DNA of 64,000 nt, from the NCBI RefSeq assembly GCF_036231965.1, contig NZ_CP109499.1:8618001-8682000 (forward strand), read 5' to 3'. The notes beneath the pieces are model-generated. The model was not told the DNA's origin. It ran no database searches and worked only from the letters and a program-made list of their open reading frames with translations. This document shows, in pieces, positions 42,964 through 51,577 of the stretch; position 1 is the stretch's first letter; every line of letters starts with the position of its first letter. The translations under genes were made by a program, and so were the position numbers. The DNA comes from Streptomyces sp. NBC_01428 (GTDB taxonomy: Bacteria > Actinomycetota > Actinomycetes > Streptomycetales > Streptomycetaceae).

Positions 42964-43097
42964 CTGTGCATCCTCTGTGACTACGTGCAGACGGCCGCGC
43001 CTTGCACACGGCCTGCTCGATCTTGCCCCGTGCCGGCCAAAAACTAACTCACCGCATCGGGTGAACGACGCCTGGTGATATGCGAGGCGTGCGTCCA

Positions 43098-43979
43098 TCA
43101 GCCCGTGTGGTCGGCCAGGGCATCGATCAGGGTGGGCCACAGCTCGCGCGGGCGGTCGTGGCCCATGTCGGGGACCAGGAGGAGGATCGATCCGGGGATG
43201 AGGTCGGCGGTGCGCCGTCCGCCGCTGGGGTCGATGAGGGTGTCGTCCAGGCCGTGGATCACCAGGGCCGGCAGATCGAGAGCGCGGAGGCCGTCGGCCC
43301 GGGAGCCGGCGAGGATCATCGCGCCGAGCTGTCGCCCGACGCCGGCCCGGTAGGAGGAGCGGTCGAAGCTCCGTGCGGCCAGGTCCCGCAGCGCGGCCGC
43401 GTTGCCGTACCGCTTGGAGGCCCACACCAGTTCGCGCTCGGCCGCCGCGACGTGTCCCTCGCGGTCCGAGGGCTTCGGGCCGGAGAGCACGGCCTGGGCT
43501 TCGGCGCTCGGCCGGCCGTACTCGGGCTCGCCGGTCGAGGACATCATCGACGTCAGGCTCAGCACGCGCTCCGGCCGGCTGATGGCCATGGTCTGGGCGA
43601 TCATGCCGCCCATCGACGATCCGACGACATGGGCCCGCTCGATGCCGAGCGCGGTGAGCAGGCCGAGGCCGTCGTCCGCCATGTCCCGCAGCGTGTACGG
43701 CACCATCGCGACGGCGGCCGCGATGTCCCCCGAACTCACCGCGCCGATGAACCGGCCCACGTCGACGGGATGATCGTCGAACTTCGTGGACAGCCCGCAG
43801 TCCCGGTTGTCGTACCTGATCACGTACCGGCCACGCTCGGCGAGCGCGCGGCAGAAGCCGTCGTCCCAGGCGATCATCTGGGCGCTGAAACCCATCACGA
43901 GCAGGACCGCGGGATCGGAGGGATCACCGAACGTCTCGTACGCGACGGACACTGCTGGCGAGACGTCGATGATCGGCAT
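43098..43979 (-). CDS. alpha/beta hydrolase, RdmC-like
   Basis: This 293-residue hydrolase has VLLVMGFSAQMIAWDDGFCRALAERGRYVIRYDNRDCGLST near the N terminus, a signature of the aclacinomycin methylesterase RdmC-like group. The nucleophile elbow is VGSSMGG, the acid is probably Asp in VIHGLDDTLID and the His in VPDMGHD. ATG 43979 has no ribosome binding site, and an AAACT element lies just upstream on the minus strand, suggesting a leaderless message. It is likely an esterase or haloperoxidase-like hydrolase in the cytosol. No anthracycline genes are nearby, so the RdmC likeness is only at family level. Confidence 0.88.
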   Translation of the reverse strand: MPIIDVSPAVSVAYETFGDPSDPAVLLVMGFSAQMIAWDDGFCRALAERGRYVIRYDNRDCGLSTKFDDHPVDVGRFIGAVSSGDIAAAVAMVPYTLRDMADDGLGLLTALGIERAHVVGSSMGGMIAQTMAISRPERVLSLTSMMSSTGEPEYGRPSAEAQAVLSGPKPSDREGHVAAAERELVWASKRYGNAAALRDLAARSFDRSSYRAGVGRQLGAMILAGSRADGLRALDLPALVIHGLDDTLIDPSGGRRTADLIPGSILLLVPDMGHDRPRELWPTLIDALADHTG

Positions 43980-44068
43980 GCCAGGAGTTTGTCAGCACCA
44001 CCTGGCCGCCCGCACCCGGGTTGTCGTCCCGCTCCCCGCAGGCTGCGCAGGCGTGTTGACGTGATCCC

Positions 44069-44671
44069 TCAGGGAGTGGCGGGGGCCCCACCCGTGCCGC
44101 CGAGTGGCCAGGCCTCGATGTCGCGGTAGTGGACAGGCCCTTGACTGCGGACCGCGTTGCTTCCGACCAGGTGCAGTCGCTCGGCGGACCATCGACGGCC
44201 GGTGAAGCCGGTGATCCCCTGCGCGATCTCGCGCACCGAGGTGTGGTCTCCCCTGCGGGCGCGGGCCAGCGTCAGGTGCGGGCGGAGCGGACGCTCCTCG
44301 AATTCGATCCCGCGGTTGCGTACGGCGGTACGGACGTCGGCGGCGAGTTCGTGCAGTTCGGTGAGATCTCCGTCGATCCCGCTCCACAGCAGGCGATCGT
44401 CGAACGTGCCGCTGCCGCGCAGGGCCAGAGCGGGCGACGGACGCTTCGCCGCGAGCTCGGCCAGCGGCGGCCGCAGATCGGGGACCGTGTCGGCGGGCAG
44501 TTCTCCCAGGAACGCCAGGGTGATGTGCCAGTCCTCGATCCGGTTCCACCGCATCTCCGGGTGCGAGACGTAGGCGGGGCCGAGCGCCGCGGCCAGCTCC
44601 TCCTTCGCCCGGTCGGGCGGGGCGAGCGCGATGAACACACGGACGGTCGAGGGCGCGGTCTGATCCTTCAC
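44069..44671 (-). CDS. thpR: 2'-5' RNA ligase-like / RNA 2',3'-cyclic phosphodiesterase (ThpR)
   Basis: This protein is about 200 residues from GTG 44671; the exact start is uncertain, since GTGs exist on both sides. The two catalytic HxTx motifs of the 2H phosphoesterase superfamily are present: HITLAF after RWNRIEDW, and HLTLAR. They lie in the usual bilobal arrangement, and the opening TVRVFIALAPP is the conserved first strand. ThpR hydrolyses 2',3'-cyclic phosphates and can ligate tRNA halves through a 2'-5' bond in vitro. It lies about 34 kb from the permuted tRNA-like element, so no link is implied, but the activity is of interest. Confidence 0.88.
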   Translation of the reverse strand: MKDQTAPSTVRVFIALAPPDRAKEELAAALGPAYVSHPEMRWNRIEDWHITLAFLGELPADTVPDLRPPLAELAAKRPSPALALRGSGTFDDRLLWSGIDGDLTELHELAADVRTAVRNRGIEFEERPLRPHLTLARARRGDHTSVREIAQGITGFTGRRWSAERLHLVGSNAVRSQGPVHYRDIEAWPLGGTGGAPATP

Positions 44672-44756
44672 TGCGACTTCGTACCGCACCCGGGACACGG
44701 AAGCGAAATGGCGTACGGGCGGGGCCGCGACGTGCGGCCCCGCCCCGAACCCTCCC

Positions 44757-46469
44757 TCAGCCACGCAGTGCCGACGCGAAGATCGACGGCAGGCGGCTCC
44801 ATCCGGGGTCCGTCGTGTACGCCGTGAGGCGCCGCAGGGTGGTGCGTCCGGTGCGGTTGGTGACGTAGTACGGCGGGCGGGGTGACAGGGAGGGGGAGCC
44901 GGTGAACAGTCCCCGGGGCGCGGGCGCGAAGGGGGCGCGCAGCACGGTCTTCTCGATGTCTTCGAGCATGAACGTGTTGTGGACGAAACCGATGCCGCTG
45001 CCGATGTCCTGGGGTGTGTGGCCGGGGTGGGCGCCCCAGGGGGTGTGACCGAGGAGGAAGCCGAAGGCCGACCAGCAGTTGACGCCGAGGGTGCCGTAGC
45101 GCAGCGCGGTGACGGCGCCGTCCACGGCGGCGCGGTGCGCGCGCTCGGTCCTGGGGTGGACGAGAAGGGTGGCGCCCAGGGTGCCGGGCAGTTTCTCGTT
45201 GGCGAACTCCGTTGCCGCCGCGAGGAACTCGGGAGCGTCGGCCCCGGGCAGGCGCACGACGCCCAGGGCGCTGGCGAACACCTCGTCCGTCAGCATCGGG
45301 TCGTCGGGGTCGGTGACGTCCGGGACCAGCACGCGACAGGCGCCGTCGCCGTAGGTCTCGGCCTCCGGGTGGGCCACCATGACCGCGCTCAGGCGCGTCT
45401 CGGCGCCGGGGTAGTAGTCGCCCCGCGCGGGGAGCCGACGCATGACCTGACGGATCTCGGCCAGCAGACGCTCCGTGCCGTCCCAGTCGCGGGGGACGAG
45501 CAGGATCTGGCTGGCCACGCAGTTGTGGCCGGAGTTGTTGAGTTTGCTGGTGACGATGTGTTCGGCCTGGAAGCGGAAGTCGGCCGCGCTCCACGGGCCC
45601 GGTGTCACGATGCAGGGGCTGATGCCGCCCAACTCGCTGGTGAACGGCTTGGTGTTGAGCGGCGTGTTGGCGCTGCGGCGTTCCGGGGCCTGTTCGTCGG
45701 TGCCCCACACGATGGCGTCGTGGGTGCGTTCGCTGCCGGTGACATGAATGGCGTCGATGCCCTCGTGCCGGGTCAGATGGGCTCCTTCCTCCTGGCCTCC
45801 GTCGACGAAGCGGACCAGCCCTCGTTCCACGAACTCGCCGAACACCGACTCGAAGTGGGGGCGGAGGTAGGCGTTGACCGGGTTCATCTTGGCGATGACG
45901 ACCTGCCCCTCCGCGTAGAGCTTGTGCAGGATGTCGAGCGGGGTGATGGCCGCGATGTTGCCGGCGCCGAGCACGAGAGCGACGGCGGGGCGGCCGGCCC
46001 GTCCGCGGTACTCGCCCGCGGCCCGTTCAAGGACCTGCTCCCGGGAGGTGCCGGGCACCGTCCACACGTCGGCTGTGAACCCGTTGAGGAGCAGGCGGTC
46101 GGAGGCGGTGGCGGGGAACACCCGTACCACCGTGCGGTCGTTGTGCGTACGGGCCTGTGCGGCGGTGACCGGGTCCTTCCCGGCGTGCAGGCGCCGCAGC
46201 ACGTGCAGGTAGGCGCTCACGGTCTGGGCGAGCGCCCAGGGGGCCGACGCCCAGTCCTCGGTGGCCCATTCCGACCGTTCGTCGTAGCCCTTCGCGCGGG
46301 CCGCGGCGGCGACCATCGCGGGGGCCTCGGCACCGATGCGCGGCAGCATCCGTTCCAGCAGGCCGATGCGCTCCGCCAGGGAGGTGGCCGTCCAGGAGTC
46401 GGCGTGCGCGCGCAGTTCGCCGACCGCGAGGTCGAGTTGGGCGGTGTCGAGCGCGGGTGCGGTGCTCAA
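44757..46469 (-). CDS. aldehyde dehydrogenase-superfamily protein, long form
   Basis: This 570-residue protein starts at TTG 46469 with AGGAG eight bases upstream. Catalytic Cys is in SGHNCVASQ and the general-base Glu in KPFTSELGG. The cofactor-binding helix follows NIAAITPLD, and Lys in VVIAKMNP is the usual phosphate-contacting Lys. It is longer than the 480-500 residues of typical ALDHs and belongs to a divergent group with a C-terminal extension (TTLRRLTAYTTDPGWSRL). It is probably the last gene of the TauD-MFS-ALDH operon and would oxidise the aldehyde released by the dioxygenase. That pathway is inferred. Confidence 0.88.
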   Translation of the reverse strand: MSTAPALDTAQLDLAVGELRAHADSWTATSLAERIGLLERMLPRIGAEAPAMVAAAARAKGYDERSEWATEDWASAPWALAQTVSAYLHVLRRLHAGKDPVTAAQARTHNDRTVVRVFPATASDRLLLNGFTADVWTVPGTSREQVLERAAGEYRGRAGRPAVALVLGAGNIAAITPLDILHKLYAEGQVVIAKMNPVNAYLRPHFESVFGEFVERGLVRFVDGGQEEGAHLTRHEGIDAIHVTGSERTHDAIVWGTDEQAPERRSANTPLNTKPFTSELGGISPCIVTPGPWSAADFRFQAEHIVTSKLNNSGHNCVASQILLVPRDWDGTERLLAEIRQVMRRLPARGDYYPGAETRLSAVMVAHPEAETYGDGACRVLVPDVTDPDDPMLTDEVFASALGVVRLPGADAPEFLAAATEFANEKLPGTLGATLLVHPRTERAHRAAVDGAVTALRYGTLGVNCWSAFGFLLGHTPWGAHPGHTPQDIGSGIGFVHNTFMLEDIEKTVLRAPFAPAPRGLFTGSPSLSPRPPYYVTNRTGRTTLRRLTAYTTDPGWSRLPSIFASALRG

Positions 46470-46529
46470 GGGGGCAACTCCTTCGGTGGGGGGTGCGGGA
46501 ACAGGTGCGACGGAATCGGTCGGGTCCGG

Positions 46530-47828
46530 TCAGTCGTGCATACGGGCAGTGTCGCGCACGGGGTCGACGAGCAGGAAGGATGCGGCGGCGCCGAGGGCGA
46601 GAAGCAGCCCGGACAGGACCATGGCGGTTTCGTAGCCGGCGGTTCCCCGGGCGTCGACGAGTGCGCCCACGACGGCGGGTGCGGCGAGGCCGGCCGTCGT
46701 CACCACGGCGTTCATGCCGCCCAGGGCGCCGCCGGCACGCGAGGGCGGGGCGAGTTCGGCGACGGTGGTCGCGGCGACGGTGGCGTAGGAGCCGCCGAGC
46801 CCGAAGCCGACGGCGACCAGTGCCGTCTTGGCGCCCGCGCTGTCGACCAGGGGAAGTGCCAGGCAGCAGAGGGCGCCGAGTCCGAGCAGGGTTCCGCCGA
46901 CCCAGCCCCGCGCACGGCGACTTGGGACGCCCCGACGCATCAGGCGTCCGGTGATGCCGGCCTGCGCGAGCAGGGCGACGGCTCCGATGGTCCACGGAGC
47001 GACGACGAGGGTGCCGGCCTCACCGGCCGAGTAGCCGAGGGCGTTGCGCAGGTAGGACGGCAGCCAGACCAGCATCAGGGCCACGGCCCAGTAGCTGCTG
47101 AAATAGGCGCTCGTGACGCCGATCCAGGTACGGCTGGCGAAGATCCGCCGGTACGGAACCGCGCCTCGGGTGTCCGCCTCCGACCGCGTGGGCGTTGTGG
47201 CACCACGGCTTCCTGCGTCCGCCCCGAGCGCCTTCCACACGGCGGCCCAGACCAGGCCGGCACCGGCCAGCACCCACAACGCGGCCCGCCAGCCGTGGTG
47301 TTGGATCACCCAGGACAGGCCGGGTGCCGAGACGATCACGCCGAGCGTCACCCCGAGGGTGATCAGCGCGCCCGGCAGATTGCGCCGGTGATCCGGGAAC
47401 CAGGCCAGAGTGGCCTGTTGGGCGACGGGGAAGGCGGGGCCCTCCGCCGCGCCGAGAAGAACCCGTGAGGCGATCAGGACGCCGAGGCCGCCGCCGAGCG
47501 CCGCGGGGACCTGGGCGACGGACCACAGCAGGGCCATCACCAGGAGCAGCAGTTTCGGCGACACCCGGTCGGCGGCCAGCCCGACGGCGATCGCGGCCAC
47601 GGAGAACAGCAGGAAGAACGCGCCGTTGGCCAGTCCGAACCGGGTGGCACTCAGATGGAGATCGTCGCGGATCTCGTCCGCGGCCAGGCCGAGGACGGAC
47701 TTGTCCGCGAAGTTGACCATCATGAAGACCACGAGCAGTGCGGTCACCGTCCAGGCGCGCCGGCTGCCGCCGCCGGTGGATCGGCCTCCGTCCGTCGGGA
47801 GGTGGGGCAGGGTCGGTACCGCGGTCAT
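46530..47828 (-). CDS. MFS transporter, anion:cation symporter-like
   Basis: This 432-residue transporter has twelve helices. The start of helix 1 (VTALLVVFMMVNFADKSVLGLAADEI) and ATRFGLANGAFFLLFSVAAIAVGLAADRVSPK, with motif A in the first cytosolic loop, suit the ACS (phthalate/hexuronate/organic anion) family. RVLLGAAEGPAFPVAQQATLAWFPDHRR after helix 4 is the most characteristic stretch of that family. ATG 47828 follows GGAG. It lies between the dioxygenase and ALDH genes on the same strand, so it probably imports their carboxylate or sulfonate substrate. Confidence 0.9.
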   Translation of the reverse strand: MTAVPTLPHLPTDGGRSTGGGSRRAWTVTALLVVFMMVNFADKSVLGLAADEIRDDLHLSATRFGLANGAFFLLFSVAAIAVGLAADRVSPKLLLLVMALLWSVAQVPAALGGGLGVLIASRVLLGAAEGPAFPVAQQATLAWFPDHRRNLPGALITLGVTLGVIVSAPGLSWVIQHHGWRAALWVLAGAGLVWAAVWKALGADAGSRGATTPTRSEADTRGAVPYRRIFASRTWIGVTSAYFSSYWAVALMLVWLPSYLRNALGYSAGEAGTLVVAPWTIGAVALLAQAGITGRLMRRGVPSRRARGWVGGTLLGLGALCCLALPLVDSAGAKTALVAVGFGLGGSYATVAATTVAELAPPSRAGGALGGMNAVVTTAGLAAPAVVGALVDARGTAGYETAMVLSGLLLALGAAASFLLVDPVRDTARMHD

Positions 47829-47863
47829 GGCGACTCCGTGAGGTGATGGTGGGCCCGGCGGGC

Positions 47864-48799
47864 TCAGGACAGCGGGACCCCGGCGATGGCGATGCGCTCC
47901 ATCACCCGGCGCTGCGGGAAGTAGTCGTTGACCGCGTAGTGCTGGGTGGCGATGTTGTCCCAGATCGCGATGGAGTCGGGCTCCCAGCGGAAGCGCACCT
48001 GGAACTCGGGGATGCGTGCCTGAAGGACGAGGATGTCGAGCAGTTCACGGTTCTCGGCCTCGGACAGGCCCGTGATGCGGCGCGTGAACGGCTCGTTGAC
48101 GTACAGGGTCCTGCGGCCGCTGCGCGGGTGCCGCACCACGACCGGGTGCTCGACCTGCGGCCAGGTGGAGCGGAACGCGGCCTTCTGTTCGTCGTTCATC
48201 AGGGCGCCCCAGCTCGCCTCCCAGTCGTGGACCGCGGTGAGGTCCTCGATCCGCGCCTTCAGATCGCCGGGGAGGTTGTCGTACGCGGCCGCCATGTCGG
48301 CCCACATGGTGTCGCCGCCCGCGGCCGGCACCTCCACGGCGCGCAGGACGGCGCCCAGTGACGGGTTGGCCATGAACGAGTGGTCGCTGTGCCAGATGTT
48401 CTTGTTCCCGGCGGCCTTCGCGTCCTTGGCGAGGCGTGAGATGCCCTCGGTCCCGGTCCTGGCGAAGAAGGGGTTGATCTCGGGCCGGCCCCAGACGGCG
48501 GAGAGCGCGAGCTGGTGCTCGGGGGTGAAGCCGTGCTGTCCGCGGAAGAAGACCACCTTCCATTCGAGCAGCGCCTGGCGCAGTTCCGCGGCGAGCCGGT
48601 CCGTGATCGGCCGTGTCAGGTCGACTCCGCCGAGGACGGCGCCGAAGTGCGGGGTGAGCGGCTCCACGCGGAGGAGCTCGAACACGGTCGGTGCGGCGCC
48701 GGGGGCGAGTCGCTCCAGGGTCCGGCGTCCGTAGTGCATCAGGGGCTTGTCCAGGACCGGCCGGGGGTGGGCCACCTGGGCCGTGGCGACGTCGTGCAT
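47864..48799 (-). CDS. TauD/TfdA-family alpha-ketoglutarate-dependent dioxygenase
   Basis: This 311-residue enzyme starts at ATG 48799 with GAGGAGG upstream. The iron ligands follow the HxD...H pattern: WHSDHSF and, near the end, ATQHYAVNDY. RRVMERI supplies the Arg that binds 2-oxoglutarate. LLEWKVVFFRGQHGFTPEHQLALSAVWG is the conserved N-terminal block of taurine and 2,4-D dioxygenases. It would hydroxylate a carbon next to a leaving group and release an aldehyde, which suits the aldehyde dehydrogenase in the same operon. The exact substrate (sulfonate, ether or amino acid) is open. Confidence 0.92.
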   Translation of the reverse strand: MHDVATAQVAHPRPVLDKPLMHYGRRTLERLAPGAAPTVFELLRVEPLTPHFGAVLGGVDLTRPITDRLAAELRQALLEWKVVFFRGQHGFTPEHQLALSAVWGRPEINPFFARTGTEGISRLAKDAKAAGNKNIWHSDHSFMANPSLGAVLRAVEVPAAGGDTMWADMAAAYDNLPGDLKARIEDLTAVHDWEASWGALMNDEQKAAFRSTWPQVEHPVVVRHPRSGRRTLYVNEPFTRRITGLSEAENRELLDILVLQARIPEFQVRFRWEPDSIAIWDNIATQHYAVNDYFPQRRVMERIAIAGVPLS

Positions 48800-48825
48800 G
48801 GGAGTCCTCCTCGCGACGAACGTGA

Positions 48826-48833
48826 TTACGTAA
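48826..48833. promoter_or_regulatory. putative operator TTACGTAA upstream of the dioxygenase
   Basis: An 8-bp palindrome within GGTTACGTAATC lies about 27 bases ahead of the TauD start; it is a likely site for the TetR encoded upstream. Confidence 0.45.
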
Positions 48834-49088
48834 CCGGCAGTATCGTTATTGATGTGCGGCAGGACAAGGGGGCTGGACGTGTGGTTTTCGCGCACGGGTT
48901 CCGGGGCGTAGCCGTCGGCCCGGGCGTGGGGAGAGCGCGGCGGGGCGGACGGTCAGGGGTGCGTGGATCGTCGTCGCCGGTACGCGGAGAGGCGGCCCGG
49001 GTCCCGGCACAGGCGTACCGCCTCCCGCCCGGCCGTATTGCCTCCCGGCCCACGGGCGGACGTGCTCAGGCAGGTGTGAGGGCGGACC

Positions 49089-49691
49089 TCACGGCTGGAC
49101 GCAGACCGCCCGGCCGATCAGTTCCACCACCGACTCGACGAAGGCCCCGTCCGGCAGCCGCAGTTCGCCGATCATCCGGAACAGCAGCGACGACGCCACC
49201 AAGGTCGTGGCGGCCGCCACATCCACATCGGCCCGCACATCACCGCGGGCGACACCGCGCTCCAGCAGGTGACGCGTCTCGCTGGTGACGCGGGCCGTGT
49301 AGGCGCGATAGGCGCTGGGCTCGGCGCCCTCCTCGGCGGCCGACCCGATCACCCCGGCCACCAGGCGGGCGATCCCCGGCTGCCGGTACGCCTCCATCCG
49401 CGCCGTCAGCACGGCACGCAACTCCGCCCGGAAATCCCCCATGTCGGGCACGTTCAGCGATCCGATGCGGGACTCCGTGGCCGCGATGAGCAGATCCTGC
49501 TTCGTGGGCCAGCGCCGGTACATGGCCGGCTTGCTCACCCCGGCACGCGTCGCCACGGCATCCATCGTGAGGGCGCTCATGCCCTCCGCCGCCACCAGGT
49601 CGACGACGGCGTCGAGGACGGCCCGGGTGACGTGCTCCTGGCGAGGTCGACCCGGCCCTCTTCTCGTGCCCTGCACCTGTTCGTCGGCCAT
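49089..49691 (-). CDS. TetR-family transcriptional regulator
   Basis: This 200-residue protein has an N-terminal basic GRPRQEHVTRAVLDAVVDLVAAEGMSALTMDAVATRAGVSKPAMYRRWPTKQDLL, a classic TetR HTH with the KPAMYRRWPTK variant seen in a common actinobacterial group. The C-terminal domain resembles TetR_C_16 (IARLVAGVIGSAAEEG, LLERGVARGDVRADVDVAAATTLV). It lies upstream of the TauD-MFS-ALDH operon on the same strand with an intervening gap of about 290 bases, so it likely regulates that operon. The ligand is unknown. Confidence 0.9.
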   Translation of the reverse strand: MADEQVQGTRRGPGRPRQEHVTRAVLDAVVDLVAAEGMSALTMDAVATRAGVSKPAMYRRWPTKQDLLIAATESRIGSLNVPDMGDFRAELRAVLTARMEAYRQPGIARLVAGVIGSAAEEGAEPSAYRAYTARVTSETRHLLERGVARGDVRADVDVAAATTLVASSLLFRMIGELRLPDGAFVESVVELIGRAVCVQP

Positions 49692-49730
49692 ACCGCGACC
49701 CTACGCGGAGCACGCCCCCACCCACGCCGG

Positions 49731-51248
49731 TCAGGGCACGGCATCGCCGCCGTCCCGCGCCTGCCGCAGCAGTGCGTCCAGGTCGCCGAGCCGGTCGAGC
49801 CCGCGAACCGCCTGGCTCATCCGGTTGTTGCCGGACAGCCGTTGCCGATGCCGGTGCAGAAAGGCCCAGTAGCCGGTGGTGAACGGACAGGCACGTTCCC
49901 CCACGCGTTCCGTCGGACGGTAGGCGCACCCCGTGCACAGGTCGCTCATGCGGTGCACGTACGCGCCGCCGGAGGTGTAGGGCTTGGTGGTCATCCGCCC
50001 GCCGTCGGCGTACTGGGACATCCCGACGACGTTGGGCAGCATGACCCAGTCGTAGCCGTCGACGAAGCAGCGGTGGAACCAGTCCGTGACCGCCCGCGGA
50101 TCCCAGCCGCGCTGGAGGGCGTAACTGCCGAGCAGCATCAGCCGCGGGATGTGGTGGGTCCAGCCGGTGTCGCGGACCTGGGCGAGGGTCGTCGCCAGAC
50201 AGCTGGCGGTCACGGCGTCGGCGTCGAGATCGAGGAACCAGTCGGGGAGCGGCGTGTGGTGCCGCAGCGCGTTGCTGTCCCGGTAGTCGTCACCGAAGCG
50301 CCAGTAGAGCTGCCAGACGTACTCGCGCCAGCCGGCGATCTGCCGGACGAATCCCTCCACGCTGTTGATCGGCGCCCGTCCGGACCGCCAGGCGTCCTCC
50401 GCGGCCTCGACGCACTCGGCCGGATCCAGCAGACCGAGGTTCAGTGACGACGACAGCAGGCTGTGGCTCATCACCGGATCCGCCGCCAGCATCGCGTCCT
50501 CGTACGCGCCGAAGCCGGTGAGGCGGTGCTCCACGAATCGCCTGAGCGCCGCCAGCGCCTCACGTCGCGAGGCGGGGAACCCGCGGGGGCCGTCCCGTCC
50601 GACGAACCGCACCTCCCCGCTGCTCTCCCACCGGTCCAGGTCGTGCCGGACCTCCTCGTCGATGGCGTCCTCCCGCGGCCGGTAGGGCGCCGGCGCGTCG
50701 AGGGTGGGGGCGTTCCGGGGAGGAGGTTCGCGGTTGTCGTGGTCGTGGTTCCAGCGTCCGCCGGCCGGGGCGTCGCCGTCCATCAGCAGGTCGTGTCCCC
50801 GCCGAACCCACCGGTAGAAGTCCTCCTGCCGCAGTCGCCGGCCACCGAGGCCGTCCGCCCAGGCGCCGAAGTCCTCATGGGGCACCAGGAATCCGCGGAC
50901 CGGCAGGACGGTGACGGCGTCGAGCGACCGCACCAGCCGCAGGGCCGCGTGCGAGGTCGGATGGTGCACCGTCACCGTGCCGCGGCCGCCGACGCCGCCG
51001 ACCGCTTCGCGGAGCCCCTCGCGGTAGGTGTCGGCGCGGATGTAGCGGGCCCTGTCGCCCAGTTCGGCCGCCCGGTGCCGCATCGCCGACAGGACCAGGT
51101 GGGCTTTCGCGCGGTGGAAACGCCGACGCCGGAAGACCGAACGCGCCTCGATGATCAGCACCGACGCGTCGCGGTCGGGGCCGCCCTCTCCGGGAGCGAG
51201 GAAGTGGGGACCCAACTGGTCGCCGAAGAGCCAATGGACAGTCTTCAT
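49731..51248 (-). CDS. FeS-BCP/CryPro-type (6-4) photolyase-related protein
   Basis: This 505-residue protein (MKTVHWLFGDQL) belongs to the prokaryotic photolyases with an iron-sulfur cluster and no classical antenna motif. Four Cys expected to bind [4Fe-4S] are SCLATT, CTGC and ACPFTTGYW. Their spacing (88, 3 and 13 residues) equals, from memory, that of PhrB (C350, C438, C441, C454). Nearby MLPNVVGMSQYADGGRMTTKPYTSGGAYVHRMS is the conserved FAD/active-site block. It should repair (6-4) photoproducts with blue light, or act as a photoreceptor. It is divergent from nothing obvious and stands alone. Confidence 0.93.
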   Translation of the reverse strand: MKTVHWLFGDQLGPHFLAPGEGGPDRDASVLIIEARSVFRRRRFHRAKAHLVLSAMRHRAAELGDRARYIRADTYREGLREAVGGVGGRGTVTVHHPTSHAALRLVRSLDAVTVLPVRGFLVPHEDFGAWADGLGGRRLRQEDFYRWVRRGHDLLMDGDAPAGGRWNHDHDNREPPPRNAPTLDAPAPYRPREDAIDEEVRHDLDRWESSGEVRFVGRDGPRGFPASRREALAALRRFVEHRLTGFGAYEDAMLAADPVMSHSLLSSSLNLGLLDPAECVEAAEDAWRSGRAPINSVEGFVRQIAGWREYVWQLYWRFGDDYRDSNALRHHTPLPDWFLDLDADAVTASCLATTLAQVRDTGWTHHIPRLMLLGSYALQRGWDPRAVTDWFHRCFVDGYDWVMLPNVVGMSQYADGGRMTTKPYTSGGAYVHRMSDLCTGCAYRPTERVGERACPFTTGYWAFLHRHRQRLSGNNRMSQAVRGLDRLGDLDALLRQARDGGDAVP

Positions 51249-51577
51249 GGGCGTGTTCGGTCTCCATCAGCTCGGCGGACGTGCGGCGACGCGGGCGGCC
51301 GACGCGACGACCGGCCCCGCCGAAGCCCGAGCCTCGTGTGCGCCGACCGCGGAAAGGCCCGTGCACGTTCCTCTCTACACGGCCGCGGGCCGACCGATCC
51401 GCGTGCCGCACGCGCGCCGTCCGGTACCGACCCGGACGGGTGACGGTGGAGCCGGGACATCCGTCGGCCGCCGGGCCTGACGCCTGTTGGCGGTACCGGC
51501 CCGCGGCTGCCGCGCCGGCCGGGCGGACCAGCGGGACGCGTCAGGGTGCGAAGGGGCCCGGCTCGCTCAGGCCTCGC

